Positions 7,388 to 14,074 of a stretch of DNA of 17,094 nucleotides are shown here, in pieces. A program made the translations under genes and the position numbers. Location: NCBI GenBank assembly GCA_031271375.1, contig JAISVU010000045.1, positions 1 to 17,094 of the forward strand. Direction: 5' to 3'. This DNA comes from Clostridiales bacterium. GTDB lineage: Bacteria; Bacillota; Clostridia; Lachnospirales; WRAX01. Within the stretch, counting starts at the first letter, position 1. The number at the start of each line of letters is the position of its first letter. The notes below the pieces were generated by a model. The model made no database searches. It saw only the letters and a list, made by a program, of their open reading frames with translations, and was not told the DNA's origin.

Positions 7388-8410
7388 ATGTTAAAGAAAA
7401 CAGGGGCTCAGACGGTCTTGATGCGGGAACCGGTCAGCATTATATCCGCGGCGGCGATAACAGGGCCTCAGGAAGGGCAGGGACCGCTGTCACGGTATTT
7501 TGACCGTTCGACCGAAGACATGCAGCTGGGCTGTAAGAGCTGGGAACAAGCCGAAAGCCGGTATGTTGAAGATTGCATCAAGCTGGCGATTCAAAAGTCG
7601 GGCCTGCTAGATACCGAAATTGACTGTATCCTTGCGGGAGACCTCCTAAACCAAAGCATAGGCACGACCTTCGGAGTAAGGGAGCTGAACAGGCCGTTCA
7701 TGGGGCTTTTCGGGGCATGTTCCACGTTTGGCCTTGCGATGGCTCTGGGTGCGATGCTTGTTGACGGCGGGTTTTACCAGCATGTCGTCGCGTCCGCTTC
7801 AAGCCATTTCTGCGCGGCGGAAAAACAGTTCCGCTTCCCAATGGAGTTTGGCAGCCAGCGACCGCCAACATCCACTTGGACCGTTACCGGCAACGGCGCC
7901 GTCGTGCTGTCAAGAGAGGCTAAGGGGCGGTTCCCCAGGGTTACGGCTTATACGGCGGGGAAGATTGTGGATCTTGGCGTCAACGACGCAAGCAATATGG
8001 GAGCCGCGATGGCGCCTTCGGCGGCAGACACGCTGATTGCGCACTTTAAAGACACGGGCAGGGCGCCCGAGTATTATGATTTAATCATTACAGGAGACCT
8101 GGGCCATGTGGGAGGGGAACTGGCCGTCAGCATAGTGCGCGAGCAGGGTTATTGCCTTAAAAACTACTCTGACTGCGGGATTGAGATATTCAACCGCGAG
8201 ACCCAGGACACCCACGCCGGGGGGAGCGGATGCGCTTGTTCCGCCGTTACGTTCTCGGGGTATTTATATAACTGCCTTACGGAGAAACGGATGAACAAGA
8301 TTTTATTCATGCCCACGGGGGCGCTGCTGTCTACCACGTCTTCCCAGCAGGGGGAGACTATCCCCGGCATATGCCACGCCATTGCGATAGAAAATGAGGT
8401 GGATTCCTGA
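7388..8410 (+). CDS. spoVAD: Stage V sporulation protein SpoVAD
   Basis: This 340-residue soluble protein has a thiolase / beta-ketoacyl synthase fold, close to the 338 residues of B. subtilis SpoVAD. GACSTFGLAMALGAMLVDGG near residue 109 holds the cysteine at the position of the thiolase nucleophile. FRFPMEFGSQRPPTSTWTVTG and DTHAGGSGCACSAVTFSGYL are strongly family-like. SpoVAD lies on the outer face of the spore inner membrane and binds dipicolinic acid rather than acting as an enzyme. ATG 7388 follows AAGGAGTG at good spacing. The stop overlaps the next start (TGATG). This is the most recognisable member of the operon. Confidence 0.97.
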   Translation: MLKKTGAQTVLMREPVSIISAAAITGPQEGQGPLSRYFDRSTEDMQLGCKSWEQAESRYVEDCIKLAIQKSGLLDTEIDCILAGDLLNQSIGTTFGVRELNRPFMGLFGACSTFGLAMALGAMLVDGGFYQHVVASASSHFCAAEKQFRFPMEFGSQRPPTSTWTVTGNGAVVLSREAKGRFPRVTAYTAGKIVDLGVNDASNMGAAMAPSAADTLIAHFKDTGRAPEYYDLIITGDLGHVGGELAVSIVREQGYCLKNYSDCGIEIFNRETQDTHAGGSGCACSAVTFSGYLYNCLTEKRMNKILFMPTGALLSTTSSQQGETIPGICHAIAIENEVDS

Positions 8411-8766
8411 TGGATTACTTAAAAGCCTTCGTTATAGGCGGTTTGATTTGTGTCGCAGGTCAAATACTGATTGACAAGACCAAGCTCACGCCGGGCCGCA
8501 TTCTTGTGGCCTTCGTAGTGGCGGGCTGCGTCTTCAGCGGCCTCGGATGGTACGGAAAGCTGGTTGATTTCGCCGGAGCAGGCGCAACGGTTCCGCTTCC
8601 GGGCTTCGGACACAACCTGGTTAAAGGCGTTATAAGAGAGATAGACGAAGCCGGGCCGATAGGCATCCTTACCGGCGGGCTGAAAGCCGCCGCCGCCGGG
8701 GTTACGGCAGCGGTGCTGTTCGGCTTGCTCACCGCGGTGTTCTTTAATCCTAAGGAAAAGGGGTGA
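8410..8766 (+). CDS. spoVAE: Stage V sporulation protein SpoVAE (SpoVAEb type)
   Basis: This 118-residue membrane protein has AFVIGGLICVAGQILIDKT at the N-terminus, then DFAGAGATVPLPGFGHNLVKG and a C-terminal membrane segment. Size and motifs match SpoVAEb, the SpoVAC-related channel subunit. It starts inside the spoVAD stop (TGATG), so translation is coupled. The operon stops here. The spoVAEa and spoVAF genes found in B. subtilis are absent, and a long hairpin lies 30 bp downstream. Confidence 0.94.
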   Translation: MDYLKAFVIGGLICVAGQILIDKTKLTPGRILVAFVVAGCVFSGLGWYGKLVDFAGAGATVPLPGFGHNLVKGVIREIDEAGPIGILTGGLKAAAAGVTAAVLFGLLTAVFFNPKEKG

Positions 8767-8795
8767 TGTTCTGGCTTTGCCTGGTTTAAGCTCAG

Positions 8796-8828
8796 TAACC
8801 CCCGTAAACAGCCGGTTTGCGGGGGTTA
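8796..8828 (+). terminator. Long hairpin ending the spoVA operon
   Basis: Arms 8796-8809 and 8815-8828 pair over 14 positions (five consecutive C-G pairs near the base, one T.G pair) around a five-base loop AGCCG. It sits 30 bp after the spoVAE stop and before a new promoter, so terminator is the natural reading. The bases following it (AGCATGAATTTC) lack a clean U tract, so termination may be incomplete or factor-assisted. Confidence 0.7.
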
Positions 8829-8852
8829 AGCATGAATTTCTTACAAACAACA

Positions 8853-8881
8853 TTGACTCCCGCATAATCACGTTGTATAAT
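8853..8881 (+). promoter_or_regulatory. Near-consensus sigma-A promoter for the deoxyinosine glycosylase gene
   Basis: TTGACT (8853-8858), a 17-bp spacer and TATAAT (8876-8881) form one of the strongest vegetative promoters in the window. Transcription would begin near 8888, giving a leader of about 60 nt that includes no evident structured element. Confidence 0.8.
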
Positions 8882-8949
8882 TAACCTCCTACATAAGCTC
8901 GCAGTTGTCAATATGGATATGGAATAAAGGAAAGCGAAGAGAAAATAAT

Positions 8950-9453
8950 ATGGTAAGGATTAATGTGAACCGGGAACATTCATTCGCTCCGTTGGTAAAT
9001 CAGCAATCCCATACATTGATACTGGGCAGTCTCCCCGGCGCGGAATCGTTACGCCGTCAGCAATATTACGCGCACCCCCGCAATGCTTTCTGGCGTATTG
9101 TTTACGCGATTTTCGAGAGCAAGCCCGATGAGGATTACTCGCTGCGCTGTCAGTTTATCCTGTCAAATAACCTCGCTTTGTGGGATGTTTGCGGTTCCGC
9201 CGAAAGAACCGGTTCGGCGGACAGCAAGATAGTTCATATTGAACCGAACGATATTAATGGTTTGTTAAACAGCTGTACGAACATCCGGCGTATAATTCTG
9301 AATGGGCGTAAAGCCGAAAAGGAGTACCACCGGTTTTTTAGTTCGCTAACCGTTCCTGCTGTCTACGCTCCGTCAACAAGCCCCGCGTTCGCCGCGTTAT
9401 CGTTCGGGGAAAAGCTGGCCGCGTGGCGTAACGCCTTGCGGCCTTGCGACTGA
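8950..9453 (+). CDS. DNA-deoxyinosine glycosylase (uracil-DNA glycosylase superfamily, family 6-like)
   Basis: From ATG 8950 the product is 167 residues, typical of the family. An in-frame TTG at 8905 would add 15 residues of low-complexity, basic sequence, so the ATG is preferred. LILGSLPGAESLRRQQYYAH followed by PRNAFWRI (residues ~23-50) is the signature of hypoxanthine/DNA-deoxyinosine glycosylases. ALWDV (~76-80), NDIN (~99-102) and the C-terminal APSTSPA block also fit. Such enzymes remove hypoxanthine, formed by adenine deamination, from DNA to start base-excision repair. The gene is alone behind its own promoter and converges on the LacI gene with a 1-bp gap. Expression is probably vegetative rather than sporulation-linked. 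Exact substrate range is inferred from family. Confidence 0.88.
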   Translation: MVRINVNREHSFAPLVNQQSHTLILGSLPGAESLRRQQYYAHPRNAFWRIVYAIFESKPDEDYSLRCQFILSNNLALWDVCGSAERTGSADSKIVHIEPNDINGLLNSCTNIRRIILNGRKAEKEYHRFFSSLTVPAVYAPSTSPAFAALSFGEKLAAWRNALRPCD

Positions 9454-9454
9454 C

Positions 9455-10483
9455 TTAAATTAACGTTACCTTCTTAGGCGCGGCGGCGCTTTCCCGCTCG
9501 ATAAGCCGGGGCAGTGTCGTATAGGTTTGCACCTGCATTTCCGGCTTTTTTATCTTGTTTACAAGGAGCTTCCCCGCAGACATGCCCATTTCGTACATGT
9601 CTATGCTAACGGTTGTAAGCATAGGCGCCGTCCACTGTGCTAGCGGATAGTCGTCGAAGGTTATCAAAGACAGATCATCAGGGACGTTTATACCGCGCCG
9701 CTGTAATAGCCTCAAACATCCGCAGGCAAGGAGGTTGTTCGCGCATACAATGGCGTCGGGCAAATAACCGTCGGTTAATGTTTTTGCCATATCGGAGCCG
9801 TTTTGTATAGTCGAATCGGCTTTAAGGATATGACTGCCGTCCGGCTTTATGCGCTGTTCCTCCAGCCGGTTTAACACGCCTTCCAGCCGGTCCTGGGAAA
9901 TCCTGTCCCCATCCAAGCCTCCAATAAAGGCAATCCGCCTATGGCCTAAATCCAGCAGATATCCGGCGGCGATTTCTCCGGCCAGCTGATTGTTATTGTC
10001 TATCCAGCACAGGGAGCTGGGAAAGCCCGGCTTTCCGATTACTATGTGGGGTATTTCCAACCGGTTAATCAGCACCGCCAGCTCTCTTGTGACAACAGAA
10101 GCGTGGAGCAGCAAGCCGTCGGCCAGTTTGCCGGCTGATATGTCTTTCGTTAAGTCGCAGACTGTGTCCGCGTCGCAACCCCGCAGCTTTATCGCGTAAC
10201 CCTTCAAGCGGAGAGCCGCTTCCGCTCCTGCAAGGATTTCGAACATATGGGGATTAGTGAACGCGATGTCCTTAGGCAAATATGTTAAGAAAACCACCTC
10301 ACGGCTTGCTTGCCTCGCGAATGTCTGCGCCCTGGCGTTGGGCCGGTAACCAAGCCTCTCAGCCACGGCCTTTACATGCTCAGTGGTTTCGCCGGATATC
10401 GTGTATGAGTTATTAAGGGCCTTTGATACCGTGCTGATGGAGGTTCCGGCTTCCTTAGCCACCTCGCGGATTGTTACCGACAT
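9455..10483 (-). CDS. LacI-family transcriptional regulator of the maltodextrin operon
   Basis: This 342-residue protein has an N-terminal LacI helix-turn-helix and hinge: TIREVAKEAGTSISTVSKAL, then LNNSYTISGETTEHV and AERLGYRPNARAQTF (residues ~1-55). A periplasmic-binding-protein-like effector domain follows, including HIVIGKPGF, DNNNQLAGEIAAGYLLDLGH and the family block DDLSLITFDDYPLAQWTAPM near 270. It would bind a palindromic operator and respond to a sugar, probably a maltodextrin given its neighbours. Its ATG lies inside the end of the GH13 gene (10-bp overlap), and GAGGTGAA within that gene serves as ribosome site. It is therefore co-transcribed as the last gene of the operon, suggesting autoregulation. 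A candidate operator is at 16516-16529. Confidence 0.93.
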   Translation of the reverse strand: MSVTIREVAKEAGTSISTVSKALNNSYTISGETTEHVKAVAERLGYRPNARAQTFARQASREVVFLTYLPKDIAFTNPHMFEILAGAEAALRLKGYAIKLRGCDADTVCDLTKDISAGKLADGLLLHASVVTRELAVLINRLEIPHIVIGKPGFPSSLCWIDNNNQLAGEIAAGYLLDLGHRRIAFIGGLDGDRISQDRLEGVLNRLEEQRIKPDGSHILKADSTIQNGSDMAKTLTDGYLPDAIVCANNLLACGCLRLLQRRGINVPDDLSLITFDDYPLAQWTAPMLTTVSIDMYEMGMSAGKLLVNKIKKPEMQVQTYTTLPRLIERESAAAPKKVTLI

Positions 10484-12147
10484 TGGTTCACCTCGATGTG
10501 ATATCCGAATGGTTCAACGGACATCCCGCCGTATTCCGCAGAGTCGTCCCCGGCATTTATCGCTATAATCATTGTGTTGTTTTTATAAAAACGTTTAAAC
10601 GCCAGTAATCCCTTGTTCGCGTATAATGTTTCATACTCGCCCCGTCTCAAAGCCGTGTTATCCCTTCTGAGCCTTATTGCCCATTTATAAAAATTAAACA
10701 TATCCATATCGCCGTCCCAGGCCATTGGCCGGCGGTACTCGTCTTCTAAAAGCCCGGTAAATCCCTGCTCATCACCGTAGAAAACACTCGGAACGCCCAC
10801 AAAGCACATTTGAAACAGCAGGGCCAGCTTTAACCGCCGCTTGTCGCCTCCGCATAGGGAAAGAAAGCGGCTGACATCGTGGCTGTCCAGAATATTCAGT
10901 TGGGAATAGACCAAGTTTTTGCGGTAACGCACCAGCATGTCCGTGATTCTGGCGTTGAAGGCTTCGGCGTCAATAGCGCCCGCCGCGAAAAAGTCCCGGC
11001 AATGCTTGCGGAAATCGTAGTTCATCGCGCTGTGGAACATGGAACCGTCCAGCCAGTGACTGGCGTTCACCCATAGCTCCCCGATCAGAAACGCATTCGG
11101 ATTGACCGACAGCGCCGCCTCCCGGAACTGTTGCCAGAACCTGTCGTTCACCTCGTCGGCGACGTCCAGACGCCAGCCGTCTACATTGTATTCTTTTAGC
11201 CAATGTTTGCACACGTCGAGCATATAGGCCGCTGTTTCAGGGTTCGCCGTATCCAGCTTGGGCATTAAGCGTTCATAAGCGAAGCACTCGTAACCCGGGT
11301 CGGTATCCCCGGTTTCAGGGCGGATAACCGGGAAATCAAGGCGATAGAACCAGTTCGCATAAGGTGAAGTTCTGCCGTTTTTAACTACATCGTTAAAAGC
11401 GAAAAACCGCCAGCCGCAGTGATTAAACACCCCGTCGATTATAATGCGGATATTGTTTTTGTGGAGAATATCAACCATTTCCTTAAAATCTGCGTCGGTT
11501 CCAAAGCAGGGGTCAACATGATAATAGTCAAGCAAGTCATATTTGTGGTACTCTCCGGCGCAAAAAAGCGGGTTGATGTAGACGCAATTTATACCCAGCT
11601 CAAGCAAGTAATCCACATTTTCCGTTATTCCACGGATGGTTCCGCCCAGCTTTCCTCTTGTTATTTCGCCCGTCCATTCCTTTTCAATGGGTTTTTTACT
11701 GATATAACGGCGGCCTGTGGCAAAGCTGTCCGGGAATATGTTGTATATGACCGCGTCTTTTACCCATTCCGGAGCTTTGGCTATATCCGCCCGGTGAATA
11801 TAGGGCAGCTGGAAAAACTCTGAACGTTCGGCGGGCGGATTATCGCCGAAAAGGCCCGCGTAATACAGCATTTCCTGCCCGCAGTATAGCTCAAAGTAAT
11901 AGCATAGGCGGCGGTAAGGGGTCTCAAATTCAATCTCCCACCAGTCAAAGAGTTTATCATAATACTTTACCTTCATTACAGCCGGAGTGAAGCTAACAGG
12001 GTTCATTCTGTCAGCCCTATCGCCGAAAAACAATATACAAGACGACAAATCACCCCTAGCGGCGCGCAGGCGGAACAGCACCCGCGTCTCGCTGAGGGCA
12101 TGGGCGTATTCGGACATGGGGATGTGTTGAATTGCATCTATTTTCAT
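10474..12147 (-). CDS. GH13 alpha-glucan hydrolase, neopullulanase / cyclomaltodextrinase / maltogenic amylase type
   Basis: From ATG 12147 the product is 557 residues with no signal peptide, so it is cytoplasmic. Residues ~1-120 resemble the CBM34 N-terminal domain of GH13_20 enzymes. The catalytic barrel shows all four GH13 regions: IIIDGVFNHCG (Asp238-His243), GWRLDVADEV (nucleophile Asp328), LIGELWVNAS (acid/base Glu357) and NILDSHDVSRFL (Asp424). MPKLDTANPET (295-305) is typical of the neopullulanase subfamily. It would cut imported maltodextrins, cyclodextrins or pullulan fragments. ATG 12147 follows GAGGAGATC, whereas a 19-residue upstream extension (to 12204) is read from a repeat hairpin and is probably not translated. 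It lies 192 bp after malG and overlaps the LacI gene by 10 bp. Confidence 0.94.
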   Translation of the reverse strand: MKIDAIQHIPMSEYAHALSETRVLFRLRAARGDLSSCILFFGDRADRMNPVSFTPAVMKVKYYDKLFDWWEIEFETPYRRLCYYFELYCGQEMLYYAGLFGDNPPAERSEFFQLPYIHRADIAKAPEWVKDAVIYNIFPDSFATGRRYISKKPIEKEWTGEITRGKLGGTIRGITENVDYLLELGINCVYINPLFCAGEYHKYDLLDYYHVDPCFGTDADFKEMVDILHKNNIRIIIDGVFNHCGWRFFAFNDVVKNGRTSPYANWFYRLDFPVIRPETGDTDPGYECFAYERLMPKLDTANPETAAYMLDVCKHWLKEYNVDGWRLDVADEVNDRFWQQFREAALSVNPNAFLIGELWVNASHWLDGSMFHSAMNYDFRKHCRDFFAAGAIDAEAFNARITDMLVRYRKNLVYSQLNILDSHDVSRFLSLCGGDKRRLKLALLFQMCFVGVPSVFYGDEQGFTGLLEDEYRRPMAWDGDMDMFNFYKWAIRLRRDNTALRRGEYETLYANKGLLAFKRFYKNNTMIIAINAGDDSAEYGGMSVEPFGYHIEVNQCR

Positions 12148-12161
12148 TCTGATCTCCTCGA

Positions 12162-12225
12162 TCTCTGTGTCTCTGTGCCTCTGTGTGAAGGAATATTTAC
12201 ACACGGAGGCACAGAGGCGCGGAGA
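12162..12225. repeat. 26-bp imperfect inverted repeat of the CACAGAG type
   Basis: Arms 12162-12187 and 12200-12225 pair over 26 positions around a 12-base loop. There are 22 Watson-Crick pairs and four T.G pairs on the plus strand, and each arm is built from CTCTGTG/CACAGAG units. On the minus-strand transcript, which carries the operon, the same four positions become A.C mismatches. The element abuts the GH13 Shine-Dalgarno site (12152-12160). Similar CACAGAGGCACAGAG-rich intergenic elements are familiar to me from many unrelated bacterial genomes, but I cannot verify that here. Confidence 0.8.
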
Positions 12226-12296
12226 AAACCTTTAGGCGGATTTTAATTTCACAGCAATAACATATATCAAGCTGTCGGCACTATATAAGCCTTTCA

Positions 12297-12327
12297 ATTA
12301 TTCATTATTCATTTTTCATTATTCATT
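12297..12327. repeat. Heptamer tandem repeat (ATTATTC), four units
   Basis: Four successive 7-bp units, ATTATTC, ATTATTC, ATTTTTC and ATTATTC, are followed by a partial ATT. The array lies in the malG-GH13 gap and directly abuts the hairpin at 12328-12346. Being an exact heptamer it is not helically phased. It may be a site of slippage variation. Confidence 0.8.
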
Positions 12328-12346
12328 GGGCTGACTGTGTCAGCCC
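12328..12346 (-). terminator. GC-rich hairpin overlapping the malG stop codon
   Basis: GGGCTGAC (12328-12335) and GTCAGCCC (12339-12346) form a perfect 8-bp stem with a three-base loop. The malG stop (12340-12342) is inside the stem. On the minus-strand RNA no U tract follows, so this may be a 3'-end stabiliser or partial terminator that separates transporter and amylase expression. Confidence 0.5.
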
Positions 12347-13179
12347 TTTACACCCCCAGCTGTTAGACCGGAAACCATATGCTTCTGCGCAGCGAAGAAA
12401 ATTATCAGTATCGGCAGCGACACCACAACGGAGGCTGCCGCGAAAATGGGCCAGCTTCCGCTCATCTCTGTCGCCTGGAGGGAATACAGCCCCGCCGCCA
12501 GTGTGTAATTGCTCTCTCCTGTCATAAACGTTATGGCGTAGATGTATTCGTTCCATACATAAATCAAGACCATTACCCCGGTGACGATAATCGCGGGCTT
12601 TGCCAGGGGCAGAAGGACGCTGACAATTGTCCGCCTGCCGTTGGCTCCGTCAATCCTGGCAGCTTCCTCAATTTCTATTGGGATGCTGTCAAAATAGCCT
12701 TTAAGGTTTAAGAGTCCAAAAATCGCCATTGTTCCGATGTAGATTAGGATAAGCCCGAGTTTTGTGTTAATTAGGCCCATAGGCGAGAGCAGTTTATATA
12801 TCGCGAACATCGAGAGTATCGCAGGGAAGGAATGGAGCATTAGCAACCCGCTAAGAATAGTCTTCCTGCCTCTGTATCGCAGCCGGGAAAGACTGTACGC
12901 TCCCGGAACCGCTGCAAGCAAGGATATACAAACGCTGGAAACGGCTAGTATAATCGTGTTCCCAAGCCATAGTAAAACCGGTTGGCCGAAGATAACGGCA
13001 CGGTAATTTTCCAGTGTAAAGGTTTTGGGTATAAAGGAAAAGTCCGAGCCGAAGATGCTGTTGCGCCCGTTCAACGATACGGAAACCGCGTATAGTATCG
13101 GTATCAGCACGGCGAAGCATATTGCAATAAAGAATATGTTGAGCAGTATAAGCCCGGCGCGTTCATATATTCTTCTCAT
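12340..13179 (-). CDS. Maltodextrin ABC transporter permease, MalG-like
   Basis: This 279-residue inner-membrane permease of the carbohydrate-uptake class 1 (MalG/AmyC) family has about six membrane segments. The cytoplasmic EAA loop is clear: EIEEAARIDGANGRRTIVSV (~175-194), ending with LLPLAKP; this loop docks the ATPase. The periplasmic-side P-loop region with TLENYRAV and the C-terminal QKHMVSGLTAGGVKG are typical of MalG-like proteins. It pairs with the upstream permease, whose 3' end it overlaps by 17 bp; AAGGAGG precedes its ATG. The substrate is inferred to be maltodextrin from the neighbouring GH13 and CBM26 genes. No ATPase gene is present. Confidence 0.93.
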   Translation of the reverse strand: MRRIYERAGLILLNIFFIAICFAVLIPILYAVSVSLNGRNSIFGSDFSFIPKTFTLENYRAVIFGQPVLLWLGNTIILAVSSVCISLLAAVPGAYSLSRLRYRGRKTILSGLLMLHSFPAILSMFAIYKLLSPMGLINTKLGLILIYIGTMAIFGLLNLKGYFDSIPIEIEEAARIDGANGRRTIVSVLLPLAKPAIIVTGVMVLIYVWNEYIYAITFMTGESNYTLAAGLYSLQATEMSGSWPIFAAASVVVSLPILIIFFAAQKHMVSGLTAGGVKG

Positions 13180-14065
13180 TGCCAGGCCTCCTTATCTTTG
13201 ACAGCAGCGCAAAACTTATAAGCAAAAGGAAAATGATAATAGAAACCGCCGAAGAAAAGCCGTAGTTATTCGTTACAAAGGCATTTTCATAGGCATAGGT
13301 TAGCACGGTATGGATATTCGCCCCGGTTTTCGCGCCTACCTGCTGGGTCAGCAGATAGATGACGTCGAACTGCTTAAAGGTGGTGAACAGCGTTATCACC
13401 ACGGCCGGGGCGATAATGGGCGTGATCGCGGGGACTGTGAGCCGGATTTGGCGTGTGAACCACCCGGCCCCGTCCAACATCGCGTTTTCATAATAGCTCT
13501 TGTCAACGCTCTGCAGCGCCCCGTCCATTATCATTATCATAAAAGGCAGGGCCAGCCAGAGATTGACGACGAGGCAGCATATAAAAGCCAAAACATCTCC
13601 GGCAAGCCAGCGAACCGGCTCTGAGCCCCAGCCTGAAAGCCACTGGTTAAGCAAGCCGAACTGAGGGTTAAACATGCCGTTTTTCCATAGCAATATCGAC
13701 ACATAACCAGGCATAGCCCACGGGAACATCAGGAGCGTCTTATAAACCTTGCGCGGTCTTAGCTTCTCTATGTTGAGAAGGCTTGCCATAACGAAGGCTA
13801 TTACAAGCTGGAGGATCATGTTAAGGGCCGTCCACAGAACCGTAAGCCCTAAGGCCCGCAAAAAACCGGAATCAACAACGGATAAAGCGCTTATGTAATT
13901 CTTAAAGCCGATTACGGCGAAATCAAACCAATGGTAGACGTTCATGTTGGTTAGGGAGATATAGGCGGTGTAGATTATCGGGAACACCACAATCGACCCC
14001 GCAAACGCCAGAGCGGGTATGTTGCAGACCCAAGCGGATAGCGTGTTACGCTTCTTACCGTTCAT
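13163..14065 (-). CDS. Maltodextrin ABC transporter permease, MalF-like
   Basis: From ATG 14065 the product is 300 residues. The open frame also allows GTG at 14074, immediately after the binding-protein stop, but AGGTG followed by six bases favours the ATG. It has about six membrane segments. VFPIIYTAYISLTNMNVYHW near the N-terminus is typical of MalF-like permeases, and the EAA-type loop is YYENAMLDGAGWFTRQIRLT, then VPAITPII. The EAA loop departs from consensus (ENAMLDGAG) as is usual for the F subunit. It forms a heterodimer with the MalG-like permease encoded next. Sugar specificity is inferred from context. Confidence 0.92.
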   Translation of the reverse strand: MNGKKRNTLSAWVCNIPALAFAGSIVVFPIIYTAYISLTNMNVYHWFDFAVIGFKNYISALSVVDSGFLRALGLTVLWTALNMILQLVIAFVMASLLNIEKLRPRKVYKTLLMFPWAMPGYVSILLWKNGMFNPQFGLLNQWLSGWGSEPVRWLAGDVLAFICCLVVNLWLALPFMIMIMDGALQSVDKSYYENAMLDGAGWFTRQIRLTVPAITPIIAPAVVITLFTTFKQFDVIYLLTQQVGAKTGANIHTVLTYAYENAFVTNNYGFSSAVSIIIFLLLISFALLSKIRRPGNEKNI

Positions 14066-14074
14066 ATCAAACAC

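Noticed and set aside
10592..10601. Palindrome CGTTTAAACG near the end of the GH13 gene
   Set aside because: It is inside coding sequence near the gene's 3' end and has no promoter context; likely chance.
11419..11823. 134-codon plus-strand ORF
   Set aside because: It is antisense to the well-conserved catalytic domain of the GH13 gene and has no recognisable motif or ribosome site.
12148..12204. 19-residue N-terminal extension of the GH13 protein
   Set aside because: It is encoded by the CACAGAG repeat. A strong Shine-Dalgarno site precedes the internal ATG at 12147, which begins the CBM34-like domain.
12297..12327. CRISPR-like array
   Set aside because: Units are 7 bp and contiguous with no spacers, and there are no cas genes.
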